A stretch of 12,034 nt of DNA from an uncultured Eubacteriales bacterium (GTDB taxonomy: Bacteria; Bacillota; Clostridia; Oscillospirales; Ruminococcaceae). The notes below the pieces were generated by a model that saw only the letters and a program-made list of their open reading frames with translations, was not told the DNA's origin and searched no databases. The DNA lies in contig CABUOE010000054.1 of the NCBI GenBank assembly GCA_902493155.1, positions 1 to 12,034 of the forward strand, written 5' to 3'. Positions 6,513 through 12,034 of the stretch are shown in pieces; positions within the stretch are counted from its first letter, which is position 1, and the number at the start of each line of letters is the position of its first letter. Both the position numbers and the translations under genes were made by a program.

Positions 6513-7322
6513 ATGGTGCGCGTGACGGTACTTGCTGACAACAACACATACATTGACCAGTATCTGTTGGGAGAACCCGCCCTTTCTTACTATATTGAAG
6601 ACGAGGAAGAAAAAATCCTTTTGGACACCGGGTATTCCGAGGTCTTTCTCTCAAATGCAAAGAACCTTGAAGTCGATCTTGCCGCCGTAAATACTATTGT
6701 CCTCTCCCACGGGCACAGCGACCATACCGGCGGCCTGCCATTTCTGCTGAAGATGCCGGAACTGGGGAAGGCAAAATTAGTGGCCCATCCCGATGCTTTT
6801 GAGGCGAAGCATGCACACAACGACGAAATTGGCTGTCCGGTGTCAAAGGAAGAACTGAACGAAAAATTTGAACTGATTCTTTCCAAACAGCCGGTTATGC
6901 TTAGCAAGCATTTGCTTTTTCTGGGGGAAATACCGAGGTATTTCGATTTTGAACCCCGTTATGCAATCGGCAAAACTAAGAAAGGCGGCGTCTGGCGGGA
7001 GGATTTGCTCTTTGATGACAGCGCGGTTGCCGCCATACTGAGAGACAGTCTTTTTATTATGACCAGCTGCTCCCACAGCGGCGTTTGCAGTATTATTGAG
7101 CACGCCCGAAAGATCACCGGAATCGAGAAGATCGCAGGCGTCATCGGCGGATTTCATCTGTTCGAGGAATCCGAGCGTGTGCAGCAGACGATCCGGTATT
7201 TCAAACAAAACCACATCGACAGGCTCTATCCGTGTCACTGCACATCTTTCGCTGTTAAGGCGGCGATCCACCGAGAAATCCCTATCCAGGAGGTTGGCGT
7301 CGGCCTTACATTAGAACTATGA
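6513..7322 (+). CDS. MBL-fold metallo-hydrolase, COG1237-like
   Basis: The 269-residue protein has the metal-binding signature of the metallo-beta-lactamase fold, SHGHSDHTGG (65-74), preceded by the strand ILLDTG (35-40). Further candidate ligands lie in TSCSHSG (184-190), GGFHL (212-216) and PCHCTS (240-245). This arrangement, and the N-terminal VTVLADNNT, match the COG1237 group of MBL hydrolases, often labelled as related to dihydropterin-ribofuranosyl-aminobenzene phosphate synthase, a name not verified in Clostridia. The frame is open back to TTG 6432, inside the promoter, so the ATG at 6513 is chosen; GGGGAG lies 3 nt upstream, and GTG 6516 is an alternative. It is cytosolic with no signal peptide. 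Substrate unknown. Confidence 0.88.
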   Translation: MVRVTVLADNNTYIDQYLLGEPALSYYIEDEEEKILLDTGYSEVFLSNAKNLEVDLAAVNTIVLSHGHSDHTGGLPFLLKMPELGKAKLVAHPDAFEAKHAHNDEIGCPVSKEELNEKFELILSKQPVMLSKHLLFLGEIPRYFDFEPRYAIGKTKKGGVWREDLLFDDSAVAAILRDSLFIMTSCSHSGVCSIIEHARKITGIEKIAGVIGGFHLFEESERVQQTIRYFKQNHIDRLYPCHCTSFAVKAAIHREIPIQEVGVGLTLEL

Positions 7323-7369
7323 CTTTCGAGGTAGTTTGAAGGTGATTTTTCAAACCCGGATTTTTTGCC

Positions 7370-7395
7370 TTTGCCGCATATGATGCAGCGGCAAA
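7370..7395 (+). repeat. Inverted repeat between the MBL-fold and yqeY-like genes
   Basis: TTTGCCGC and GCGGCAAA are perfect 8-bp arms around a 10-nt loop. No T-run follows, so it is not a classical terminator; it could be an operator or an mRNA processing hairpin ahead of the next gene. The rest of 7323-7430 shows nothing else clear. Confidence 0.45.
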
Positions 7396-7430
7396 TATAA
7401 CGGCGGCAATTTTAGAAAGGAAAGATTGAT

Positions 7431-7880
7431 ATGTCGAAAATTGATTTGGTCCGAAAAGAAATGATGGAAGCCTTAAAGAATAAAGATACTGTTCGGAAAG
7501 AGGCTCTTTCCCTGCTGCTCTCTTCTCTCAAAGCGGTGGCCAAAGACAAAAACGCCGACCTGACCGAAGACGAGGAAAACACCATCGTTTTAAAAGAAAT
7601 CAAACAGACAAAGGAAACCATGGACAGCGCCCCTGCAAGCCGTACTGACATTATCGACGAGTGTAAGGCACGTTTGGCAGTGCTCTCAGAATTTGCCCCC
7701 AAGTCGATGGATGAAGGAGAGATCAAAGCAGTTATCGAAAAAGTCCTGAAAGAGATAGGAATTGAACATCCTACTGCCAAGGAAAAGGGGATTATCATGA
7801 AAAATCTGATGCCCCTAGTCAAAGGGAAAGCAGATACTAGCCTTGTGAATCAGGTTTTGGGCGGATATCTGGAAGGATAA
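7431..7880 (+). CDS. GatB/YqeY domain-containing protein
   Basis: The 149-residue product matches the stand-alone YqeY family, which resembles the C-terminal helical tail of GatB, the tRNA-binding part of the tRNA-dependent amidotransferase. Typical features are the N-terminal helix DLVRKEMMEALKNKDTVRKE, LSLLLSSLKAVAKDK, EENTIVLKEIKQTKET, and the tail LMPLVKGKADTSLVNQVL. Its length is normal for the family. AGAAAGGAAAG precedes the ATG by about 7 nt. The protein lacks any catalytic motif and is expected to be cytosolic; its role in tRNA metabolism is assumed from similarity. It is followed within 10 nt by a terminator, so it ends its transcript. Confidence 0.93.
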   Translation: MSKIDLVRKEMMEALKNKDTVRKEALSLLLSSLKAVAKDKNADLTEDEENTIVLKEIKQTKETMDSAPASRTDIIDECKARLAVLSEFAPKSMDEGEIKAVIEKVLKEIGIEHPTAKEKGIIMKNLMPLVKGKADTSLVNQVLGGYLEG

Positions 7881-7887
7881 ATCCAAC

Positions 7888-7945
7888 AAAAAAGCCGCCT
7901 TCCCTGGAAATCCCATATGGCATTTCCCAAAGAACACGGCTTTTT
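7888..7945 (+). terminator. Long hairpin terminator after the yqeY-like gene
   Basis: AAAAAGCCG (from 7889) pairs with CGGCTTTTT (7937-7945). Inside, TGGAAAT-C-CCATATGG-C-ATTTCC forms a second near-perfect palindrome centred on CCATATGG. The outer stem plus T-run fits intrinsic termination, and the A-run on the other side would allow function in both directions. Confidence 0.82.
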
Positions 7946-7968
7946 CGGGTTCAGTTCAATTTTGGAGG

Positions 7969-8085
7969 ATGAAACTGTACACCAAGGAGAAAAGAGTGAT
8001 AACTGCCGCTTTTCTGCAAAAGGCCTCCGCTGGCTCCACAATTGCAGACGGACGTTTTAGTGATCTCTGTTCGCCTCGAAAATAG
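7969..8085 (+). CDS. Possible small ORF, 38 codons
   Basis: An ATG at 7969 opens 38 codons encoding MKLYTKEKRVITAAFLQKAS and then a Ser/Asp/Arg-rich end. GGAGG touches the ATG directly, which is too close for normal initiation, and the peptide has no recognised domain. It may be chance, or a remnant of a decayed gene in the 286-base gap between the yqeY-like gene and the next gene. Confidence 0.2.
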   Translation: MKLYTKEKRVITAAFLQKASAGSTIADGRFSDLCSPRK

Positions 8086-8103
8086 TGTCTGCTGGACAGA
8101 CAC
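8085..8103 (+). repeat. Inverted repeat upstream of the coiled-coil gene
   Basis: GTGTCTG and CAGACAC form perfect 7-bp arms around CTGGA. It is about 63 nt before the next start codon, where an operator would be expected. A convincing -35/-10 pair was not found nearby; a second weak palindrome, TTTAC-TT-GTAAA, follows near 8125. Confidence 0.4.
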
Positions 8104-8166
8104 AGTTATACACCGGAAATTTTTACTTGTAAATTTATCAAAACTCAACAGAAAGGAGGGCGGAAA

Positions 8167-8973
8167 GTGGAACAAAAAATCAAATACGTCCTCACCGATG
8201 GAAAAAAATATGTCACCTTAAACAATACCAACCGCCCGAAAATGACCGAAAATGAAACCGATGCGTTTCTTTTTAAAAAAACGGCAGCAAAAAATTTTTT
8301 GACATCGATCCCTAAGGCGCTTTCCGGCGTAGAATGGCAGATCCAACCGGTGGATGAAAGCAAATTCCCCCAATCTGCTTCGGCCGAGCTGGAAGAAGTG
8401 ATCGAGCGGGAAGCGGAAACGCAGACTTCAGGAGAGGAATCCGCCGGTAAACCGGAACAATCTGCCCAAGAGGCAAAACCGGATGCGGCGCCCAAAAAAT
8501 CCAAACGGCGTTCCAAAAGTAAAAAAGAGGCGGAGGAAGTAGCTGTACAACAGGAACTTCTGACGCTGGAACTGCAGCCGGAAGAATCCAGTACAGCTGA
8601 TGAAACTGCTGAAGAATCGCTGGAAGCGTGGGTGCAGGGGATACAGGAGAAGCTTTTGTTTTTACGAAAACGTCTAAAAGAACTGAAAAACGAGTACAAT
8701 CACACCATGTTGGAGCTCACCGATATCTACCATAAGGTGGAACTGAGCCGCTTCAACGTCGTAGAGGGCTATAAGCTCTGCAAACAGCTTCAGGACTGTT
8801 TGCAGCGGCGGCGCAACATCAAAAATGAGCAGGAACAGATCGACAAAATCCTGTCCTGCAGCTTTGCGGAATGCGCCAACGGTAAACTGGAACGGCATTT
8901 TGAACTGATGAAAAACCGGCAGTACAAGCCTCGGGTTTTGACCGAGCTGTTTGAAGAGGTCCCGGAAGAATAG
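8167..8973 (+). CDS. Unrecognised protein with acidic linker and C-terminal coiled coil
   Basis: The 268-residue product starts at GTG 8167, supported by AAAGGAGGGCGG about 6 nt upstream. Three parts are visible. Residues 1-60 look like a small compact domain (IKYVLTDGKKYVTLNNTNRP, then a helix with TAAKNFLTSIPKAL). Residues about 65-150 are a low-complexity acidic linker interrupted by a very basic patch, KKSKRRSKSKK (110-120). Residues about 150-230 form a long amphipathic helix or coiled coil (LRKRLKELKNEY, MLELTDIYHKVELSRFNVVE, CLQRRRNIKNEQEQIDKIL), followed by a cysteine pair region (CSFAEC, 231-236). No signal peptide or membrane helix is seen. The basic patch could bind nucleic acid. 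It stands alone between two terminators. Phage- or element-derived proteins often have this layout, but no homology is claimed. Confidence 0.82.
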   Translation: MEQKIKYVLTDGKKYVTLNNTNRPKMTENETDAFLFKKTAAKNFLTSIPKALSGVEWQIQPVDESKFPQSASAELEEVIEREAETQTSGEESAGKPEQSAQEAKPDAAPKKSKRRSKSKKEAEEVAVQQELLTLELQPEESSTADETAEESLEAWVQGIQEKLLFLRKRLKELKNEYNHTMLELTDIYHKVELSRFNVVEGYKLCKQLQDCLQRRRNIKNEQEQIDKILSCSFAECANGKLERHFELMKNRQYKPRVLTELFEEVPEE

Positions 8974-8978
8974 AAAGA

Positions 8979-9006
8979 AAAACCTGCCTTTGACGGCAGG
9001 TTTTTT
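8979..9006 (+). terminator. Terminator after the coiled-coil gene
   Basis: AACCTGCC and GGCAGGTT form an 8-bp stem with a TTTGAC loop, flanked by an A-run before and TTTTTT after. It starts 5 nt past the stop codon and separates this gene from the GntR unit. Confidence 0.9.
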
Positions 9007-9033
9007 GTTGTCCAATTTTTTTAGAGAAGGGTA

Positions 9034-9062
9034 TTGACAGGAATACAAAATTGTGATACTGT
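9034..9062 (+). promoter_or_regulatory. Promoter of the GntR/ABC operon
   Basis: A perfect TTGACA (9034-9039) is followed either by an extended -10, TG-T-GATACT (GATACT 9055-9060, 15-nt spacer), or by TACTGT (9057-9062, 17-nt spacer). Both overlap the left arm of the palindrome at 9057-9083, so a bound repressor would block RNA polymerase. Confidence 0.78.
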
Positions 9063-9083
9063 ATATATACAATATATACAGTA
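9057..9083 (+). promoter_or_regulatory. Palindromic operator, probable GntR (YtrA-type) binding site
   Basis: TACTGTATATA (9057-9067) and TATATACAGTA (9073-9083) are perfect 11-bp inverted arms around TACAA. The site covers the -10 region and lies 22 nt before the TTG start of the GntR gene. GntR-family dimers bind such palindromes, and YtrA-like members usually repress their own operon; the assignment to this regulator is inferred from position and symmetry. Confidence 0.82.
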
Positions 9084-9105
9084 AACTCAGATGGGAGGTC
9101 GAAAA

Positions 9106-9483
9106 TTGGACATTATTATCTCAAACTCCAGCGGTAAACCGATTTACGAGCAGATCGCCTCTCAAATCAAGTCGCTCATCATCAGCGGACAGCTCCGGGA
9201 AGGGGAATCCCTTCCGTCCATCCGACTGCTGGCAAAGGAATTGCGCATCAGCGTCATCACCACCAAGCGCGCCTACGAGGATTTGGAGCGGGACGGTTTT
9301 ATTGAGACGGTACCGGGAAAAGGGAGCTTTGTGGCCCCGAAAAACGTGGAGTTTGTCCGTGAGGAACATATGCGGCAGGTGGAAAGCGCCCTTTGCGAGG
9401 CCATCCACTGGGCAAAAACAGGCGGTATTACCGCTGGGGAACTCAAAGAACTCATCGACATTTTATTTGAGCACGAGGCGTAA
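9106..9483 (+). CDS. GntR family transcriptional regulator, YtrA-like
   Basis: The protein has one winged-helix domain of the GntR family and only a short C-terminal tail, as in the YtrA subgroup that governs neighbouring ABC transporters. Landmarks are PIYEQIASQIKSLIISGQL, the recognition region LPSIRLLAKELRISVITTKRAYEDLE, and the wing GFIETVPGKGSFV. The tail (about 50 residues) would serve dimerisation, with no ligand-binding domain of the FadR or UTRA type. The frame is open from ATG 9091, but GGGAGGT is located at 9094-9100, inside that extension, and lies 5 nt before TTG 9106. Starting there gives MDIIISNSSGKPIYEQI, the usual N-terminus of this family, about 125 residues. It precedes the ATPase gene by 21 nt and shares its promoter, which carries a palindrome. 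Confidence 0.92.
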   Translation: MDIIISNSSGKPIYEQIASQIKSLIISGQLREGESLPSIRLLAKELRISVITTKRAYEDLERDGFIETVPGKGSFVAPKNVEFVREEHMRQVESALCEAIHWAKTGGITAGELKELIDILFEHEA

Positions 9484-9504
9484 AGCCGGAAAGGCAGAGG
9501 GATT

Positions 9505-10371
9505 ATGAACACCGAAAATATTCTGGAACTAAACGGCGTTACCAAAAACTACAAGGATTTTACCCTGCAAAATGTCTCTTTCCAGTTGCCCAAAGGCGCC
9601 ATCATGGGCCTTGTGGGGGCCAACGGCGCGGGGAAAAGCACAACCATCAAGAGTATCTTAAACCTCATCCGCCGGGACAGCGGAGATATCAAGGTTTTTG
9701 GCCTCGATAACATCCAGTACGACCAGGAAATCAAGGAACGGCTGGGCATCGTTTTCGACGAAACCTATTTTCACAGCATATTAAAGCCCAAACAGATCGA
9801 CAAGTTTATGAAGGACATCTATAAAACCTGGGATGGGGAACAATTTCTAGGTTTTCTCAAAAAGCTCAAAATCCCCATTGACAAGCAGATCAAGGACTTT
9901 TCCCGAGGCATGAAGATGAAGCTCTCCATCGCCGCCGCCATGTCCCATGGCGCCGACCTGCTGATCCTCGACGAGCCGACCGGCGGCCTCGACCCGGTGG
10001 TACGCAGCGAAATTCTTGACCTGTTTCTCGATTTTATCCAGGACGAGAACAAGGGAATCCTTTTGTCGTCCCACATCATCACAGACTTAGAGAGGATCGC
10101 CGACTATATCACCTTTTTGGACAACGGAAAAGTAGTATTGTCGGAATCCAAGGATGAAATTTTGTATTTGTACGGCGTGTTAAAGGGCAGTCTCGACGAC
10201 TTAAACCGGGTGGACAAAGGGGATCTTGTCAGCGTCCACAAGCATCGGTTCGGCTTTGAGGCGCTCATCAAACACGCTGACCGCATCCGGGCAAAATACC
10301 CGGGTATGGTAGTCGACCCTGTCAACATCGAAGACATGATGATTTTTATCGCCAAGGAGGGAGAGGAATGA
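9505..10371 (+). CDS. ABC transporter ATP-binding protein
   Basis: The 288-residue ATPase subunit shows Walker A GANGAGKST (38-46), a signature region FSRGMKMKL (132-140, SRGMK in place of the canonical SGGQ), Walker B LLILDEP (152-158), the D-loop GGLDP and the H-loop histidine in SSHIITDLE (190). In the Q-loop region the sequence is GIVFDET, without the usual Gln. A C-terminal extension of about 75 residues follows the core, as in BcrA/YtrB-type exporters and antibiotic-response transporters. Its 3' end overlaps the permease gene by 4 nt (ATGA), indicating translational coupling. With the GntR gene before it, the layout matches ytr-like operons, which in Bacillus respond to cell-wall-active antibiotics. 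The cargo here is unknown. Confidence 0.95.
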   Translation: MNTENILELNGVTKNYKDFTLQNVSFQLPKGAIMGLVGANGAGKSTTIKSILNLIRRDSGDIKVFGLDNIQYDQEIKERLGIVFDETYFHSILKPKQIDKFMKDIYKTWDGEQFLGFLKKLKIPIDKQIKDFSRGMKMKLSIAAAMSHGADLLILDEPTGGLDPVVRSEILDLFLDFIQDENKGILLSSHIITDLERIADYITFLDNGKVVLSESKDEILYLYGVLKGSLDDLNRVDKGDLVSVHKHRFGFEALIKHADRIRAKYPGMVVDPVNIEDMMIFIAKEGEE

Positions 10372-11027
10372 AAGGGCTATTAAAAAAAGATTTTTGCCTG
10401 TTGTCCAGATATATGCGCTTTATCCTCATTTACATGGTCGCTATGGTGGTGCTGTTCGGGATGACCAGTGAAAACGCTGTCAGCGGCTTTGCCAGCGCCA
10501 TGTCGGTGCTCTGCATCATCCTTCCCATCTACACCATCACCACCATGTCGCTGGATGAAACCAGTAAATGGGATTCCTTAGCCATTGCTTTTCCCCTCAG
10601 ACGCTCCCAAATCGTAGGGAGCAAATACATTCTGGCTATCATCATGCTAGGGATCGGGGTGGCAGGAGGTGCTGTCTGCACCGGTGTTCTCGCCCTATTT
10701 CATGCGGGCGCCGAGGTTTGGGCGAATCTGACGGTATTACTGGTGCTGCTCTGTTACAACACCCTGATGCTTTCGGTGCTGATTCCCCTGGTGTTCAAGT
10801 TCGGCGGGGAAAAGTCCCGATTCATCATGATGGGCGTTTACATGGTGCCGACTTTCTTAGTGGTCTTTCTGTTCAGCCGGTTTGGCAAAAACCTCAATTT
10901 TGAGGCGATGGCCCAGGATACTATGTTGTGTGCGTTCTTGCTGGGAGGGGCGGTTTTGATAGCGGTTACCGCCTACGTGATATCCTACTTCATCTCGCTT
11001 AACATTTACAAAAGAAAAGAATTTTAA
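10368..11027 (+). CDS. ABC-2 type transporter permease
   Basis: The 219-residue membrane protein has about six hydrophobic segments, near residues 17-34, 42-60, 88-112, 117-142, 150-168 and 184-211. Its N-terminus MKGLLKKDFCLL and the loop DETSKWDSLAIAFPLRRSQIVGSKY (cytoplasmic, between helices 2 and 3) are typical of the ABC2_membrane_5-type permeases that pair with BcrA/YtrB-like ATPases. The start ATG is inside the ATPase stop (ATGA overlap), with GGAGGGAGAGG just upstream in the ATPase coding sequence. It is the last gene of the operon, ending 1 nt before the A-run of a strong terminator. Two copies would be needed with two ATPases to form a transporter; no second permease gene is present in the unit. 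Confidence 0.92.
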   Translation: MKGLLKKDFCLLSRYMRFILIYMVAMVVLFGMTSENAVSGFASAMSVLCIILPIYTITTMSLDETSKWDSLAIAFPLRRSQIVGSKYILAIIMLGIGVAGGAVCTGVLALFHAGAEVWANLTVLLVLLCYNTLMLSVLIPLVFKFGGEKSRFIMMGVYMVPTFLVVFLFSRFGKNLNFEAMAQDTMLCAFLLGGAVLIAVTAYVISYFISLNIYKRKEF

Positions 11028-11064
11028 GAAAAAATCCTCCGGTTTTCTAACCGGAGGATTTTTC
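11028..11064 (+). terminator. Strong terminator after the ABC permease
   Basis: AAAAATCCTCCGGTT (11030-11044) and AACCGGAGGATTTTT (11049-11063) form a perfect 15-bp stem with a TTCT loop. The A and T runs make it usable on both strands. Confidence 0.95.
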
Positions 11065-11111
11065 ATATAAACAACAAGGTCCCAGGGGCGACTCGGTTTT
11101 TTATTTTTGTA

Positions 11112-11143
11112 AACTGGTTCAATTTGAAACCTATTGACCAGTT
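11112..11143 (+). repeat. Inverted repeat upstream of the 11175-11309 element
   Basis: AACTGGTTCAA (11112-11122) and TTGACCAGTT (11134-11143) are complementary except for one extra T. Between the arms, GGTTCAA and TTGAAACC give a nested near-palindrome. Just after it comes an extended -10-like TGG-TATTAT (11150-11155). The position suggests an operator for the small transcription unit that follows. Confidence 0.5.
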
Positions 11144-11154
11144 AATTGGTATTA

Positions 11155-11183
11155 TTGTCAAGAGGTGATAAATATTGTATGAT
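11155..11183 (+). promoter_or_regulatory. Promoter-like boxes TTGTCA / TATGAT
   Basis: TTGTCA (11155-11160), a 17-nt spacer and TATGAT (11178-11183) each differ from consensus by one base. If used, transcription begins near 11190. The same stretch contains AGAGGTGAT followed by TTG, a possible ribosome binding site and start codon, so the two readings compete. Confidence 0.55.
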
Positions 11184-11288
11184 AATGGTATCCGTCCAAT
11201 GCGTATGGAACGCGTATTGACGCAGAAAAAATTGCAGATGGTTTGGGATGCCGCCGGCGGGCTTATGCCTGCTGGGAAAGAGGGGTGA
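11175..11288 (+). CDS. Possible small ORF, 37 codons (or remnant of a larger gene)
   Basis: AGAGGTGAT at 11161-11169 stands 5 nt before TTG 11175, which opens 37 codons beginning MYDNGIRPMRMERVLTQKKL and ending MPAGKEG. The stop lies inside the terminator-like hairpin. The peptide is basic and partly helical, with no recognised domain. The good ribosome binding site argues for translation; the dense RNA hairpins in the same span argue for a non-coding RNA. It could also be the 5' remnant of a lost regulator. Confidence 0.3.
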   Translation: MYDNGIRPMRMERVLTQKKLQMVWDAAGGLMPAGKEG

Positions 11289-11309
11289 GAGAAATTCCTG
11301 CCTCTTTTT
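11190..11309 (+). ncRNA. Candidate small structured RNA
   Basis: Three hairpins follow the promoter-like boxes. The first is CAATGCGT with ACGC-GT-ATTG (2-nt bulge, 11197-11219). The second is CCGGCGGGC-TTAT-GCCTGCTGG (11254-11275), 9 bp including two G-U pairs. The third is AAAGAGG with CCTCTTT and TT following (11277-11309), which looks like a terminator. A discrete RNA of about 120 nt would result. I do not recognise a T-box, SAM, TPP, 6S or other known family in it. The remaining stretch to birA (11310-11405) shows no gene. Confidence 0.4.
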
Positions 11310-11405
11310 AAGCAAAACCGGCCCAAAAGTTCGATGATATCAAAGGCACGGCCGGATTGCTCAACGACTCCTCCGTTTGCAAAAAGATAAGGCAGGAGAA
11401 CAAAA

Positions 11406-12034
11406 ATGATCAAATACAGAATTTTGGATACTCTTCGGGAAAATGAGGGAAAGGTCGTGTCCGGGGGCGAATTGGCGAACACGTTGGGGGTGTCCCGCAC
11501 CGCTGTCTGGAAGCAGATCGTTTCCCTGCAAAACGAAGGGTACAAAATTGAAAGCGTCCCCAACAAGGGGTATCGCTTATGCGCAAGCGAAGTTTATTCC
11601 GCATATGAAATCAACCATCGTCTCACCACTCAAGTCATCGGACATCCGATCATCTTCCTCGACGAAGTGGATTCTACAAATACCTATGCCAAGAACCTGG
11701 GGGCATCCGGAGGCAAAAATGGAACAGCCGTTGTGGCCGCCCGCCAGACTGCCGGGAAAGGAAGGCTGACGCGGAAATTCGAGTCCCCGGAGGGCTGCGG
11801 CGTATATCTTTCGATTCTGCTTCGTCCTCAACTGCAGGTGAGCGACATCAACTGCATCACCCTCATGACGGCGGTGGTAGTGGCTGACACAGTGGAAGAA
11901 CTCTGCGGTCTCCGGCCCACCATCAAGTGGACCAACGACGTTTATCTAAACGGCAAAAAGCTCTGCGGTATCCTCACCGAGTGTTCCATCGAGGGAGAGT
12001 CGGGAGCGGTGGAGTATGCTGTAGTTGGCATCGG
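11406..12034 (+). CDS. birA: Bifunctional biotin-protein ligase / biotin operon repressor, 3' end beyond window
   Basis: An open frame of 209 codons starts at ATG 11406, with CAGGAG about 8 nt upstream, and runs off the window. The N-terminal winged helix is complete (residues about 1-60: VSGGELANTLGVSRTAVWKQIVSLQNEGYKIE in pieces, then the wing NKGYRL), so this is the DNA-binding, bifunctional type. The ligase domain follows, with FLDEVDSTNTYAK (84-96), the biotinyl-AMP loop region RQTAGKGRLTRKF (113-125), GVYLSILLRP (132-141), IKWTNDVYLNGKKLCGIL (173-190) and a final VVGIG. The enzyme activates biotin with ATP and joins it to carboxylase subunits; with bound biotinyl-AMP it can repress biotin genes. 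The loop reads GKGRLTR instead of the usual GRGRxGR. About 115 residues are missing from a typical length of about 325. Confidence 0.95.
   Translation, partial: MIKYRILDTLRENEGKVVSGGELANTLGVSRTAVWKQIVSLQNEGYKIESVPNKGYRLCASEVYSAYEINHRLTTQVIGHPIIFLDEVDSTNTYAKNLGASGGKNGTAVVAARQTAGKGRLTRKFESPEGCGVYLSILLRPQLQVSDINCITLMTAVVVADTVEELCGLRPTIKWTNDVYLNGKKLCGILTECSIEGESGAVEYAVVGI

Noticed and set aside
11190..11309. T-box or known riboswitch for the RNA before birA
   Set aside because: The T-box sequence AGGGTGGNACCGCG and the conserved cores of SAM, TPP, lysine, glycine, fluoride and ZTP riboswitches are not present.
11063..11566. 167-codon minus-strand frame before and inside birA
   Set aside because: It overlaps the DNA-binding domain of BirA and a strong terminator, and its product has no domain-like pattern.
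1..12034. CRISPR array, insertion sequence or toxin-antitoxin pair
   Set aside because: No regularly spaced direct repeats, no transposase-like frame with terminal repeats, and no toxin or antitoxin motif were found on either strand.

Overview
The window looks like a chromosomal segment from a Gram-positive, low-to-medium G+C anaerobe of the class Clostridia, probably an Oscillospiraceae-type gut organism. The evidence is strong AGGAGG-type ribosome binding sites, frequent TTG/GTG starts, compact intrinsic terminators, and gene types (DUF4956/VTC/CotH cluster, YtrA-like GntR regulator, YqeY, BirA) common in that class. No genus is assigned, because no rRNA or other marker gene is present.

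Left half (1-6123, minus strand). One tightly packed operon reads right to left: VTC-domain polyphosphate-polymerase-like protein, DUF4956 membrane protein, CotH-family kinase, membrane-anchored glycoside-hydrolase-like protein, and a membrane-anchored helical-repeat protein cut by the window edge. Gaps between genes are 12 to 30 nt. Upstream lie a promoter with an extended -10 box, a clear class I cyclic-di-GMP (GEMM-I) riboswitch aptamer, and a perfect 12-bp intrinsic terminator whose 5' arm shares bases with the end of the aptamer. The simplest reading is an envelope or extracellular glycan system induced by c-di-GMP through antitermination. The synthase itself is not in the window and may lie beyond the left edge.

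Middle (6236-8973). A tRNA-Gly(CCC) with its own promoter and terminator (minus strand) is followed on the plus strand by three apparently separate genes. These are an MBL-fold hydrolase of the COG1237 type, a GatB/YqeY-domain protein ending in a long hairpin terminator, and an unrecognised coiled-coil protein with its own terminator.

Right (9034-11064, plus strand). A self-contained three-gene unit encodes a YtrA-type GntR regulator, an ABC ATPase and an ABC-2 permease. It has a perfect 11-bp-arm palindrome over its promoter (probable autoregulatory operator) and a 15-bp-stem terminator.

Right end (11065-12034). An intergenic stretch of about 340 bases holds an inverted repeat, promoter-like boxes, three hairpins ending in a U-tract, and an overlapping 37-codon ORF with a good ribosome binding site. 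It is either a small structured RNA or a small or decayed gene. The 5' part of birA (biotin-protein ligase/repressor) follows and runs off the window.
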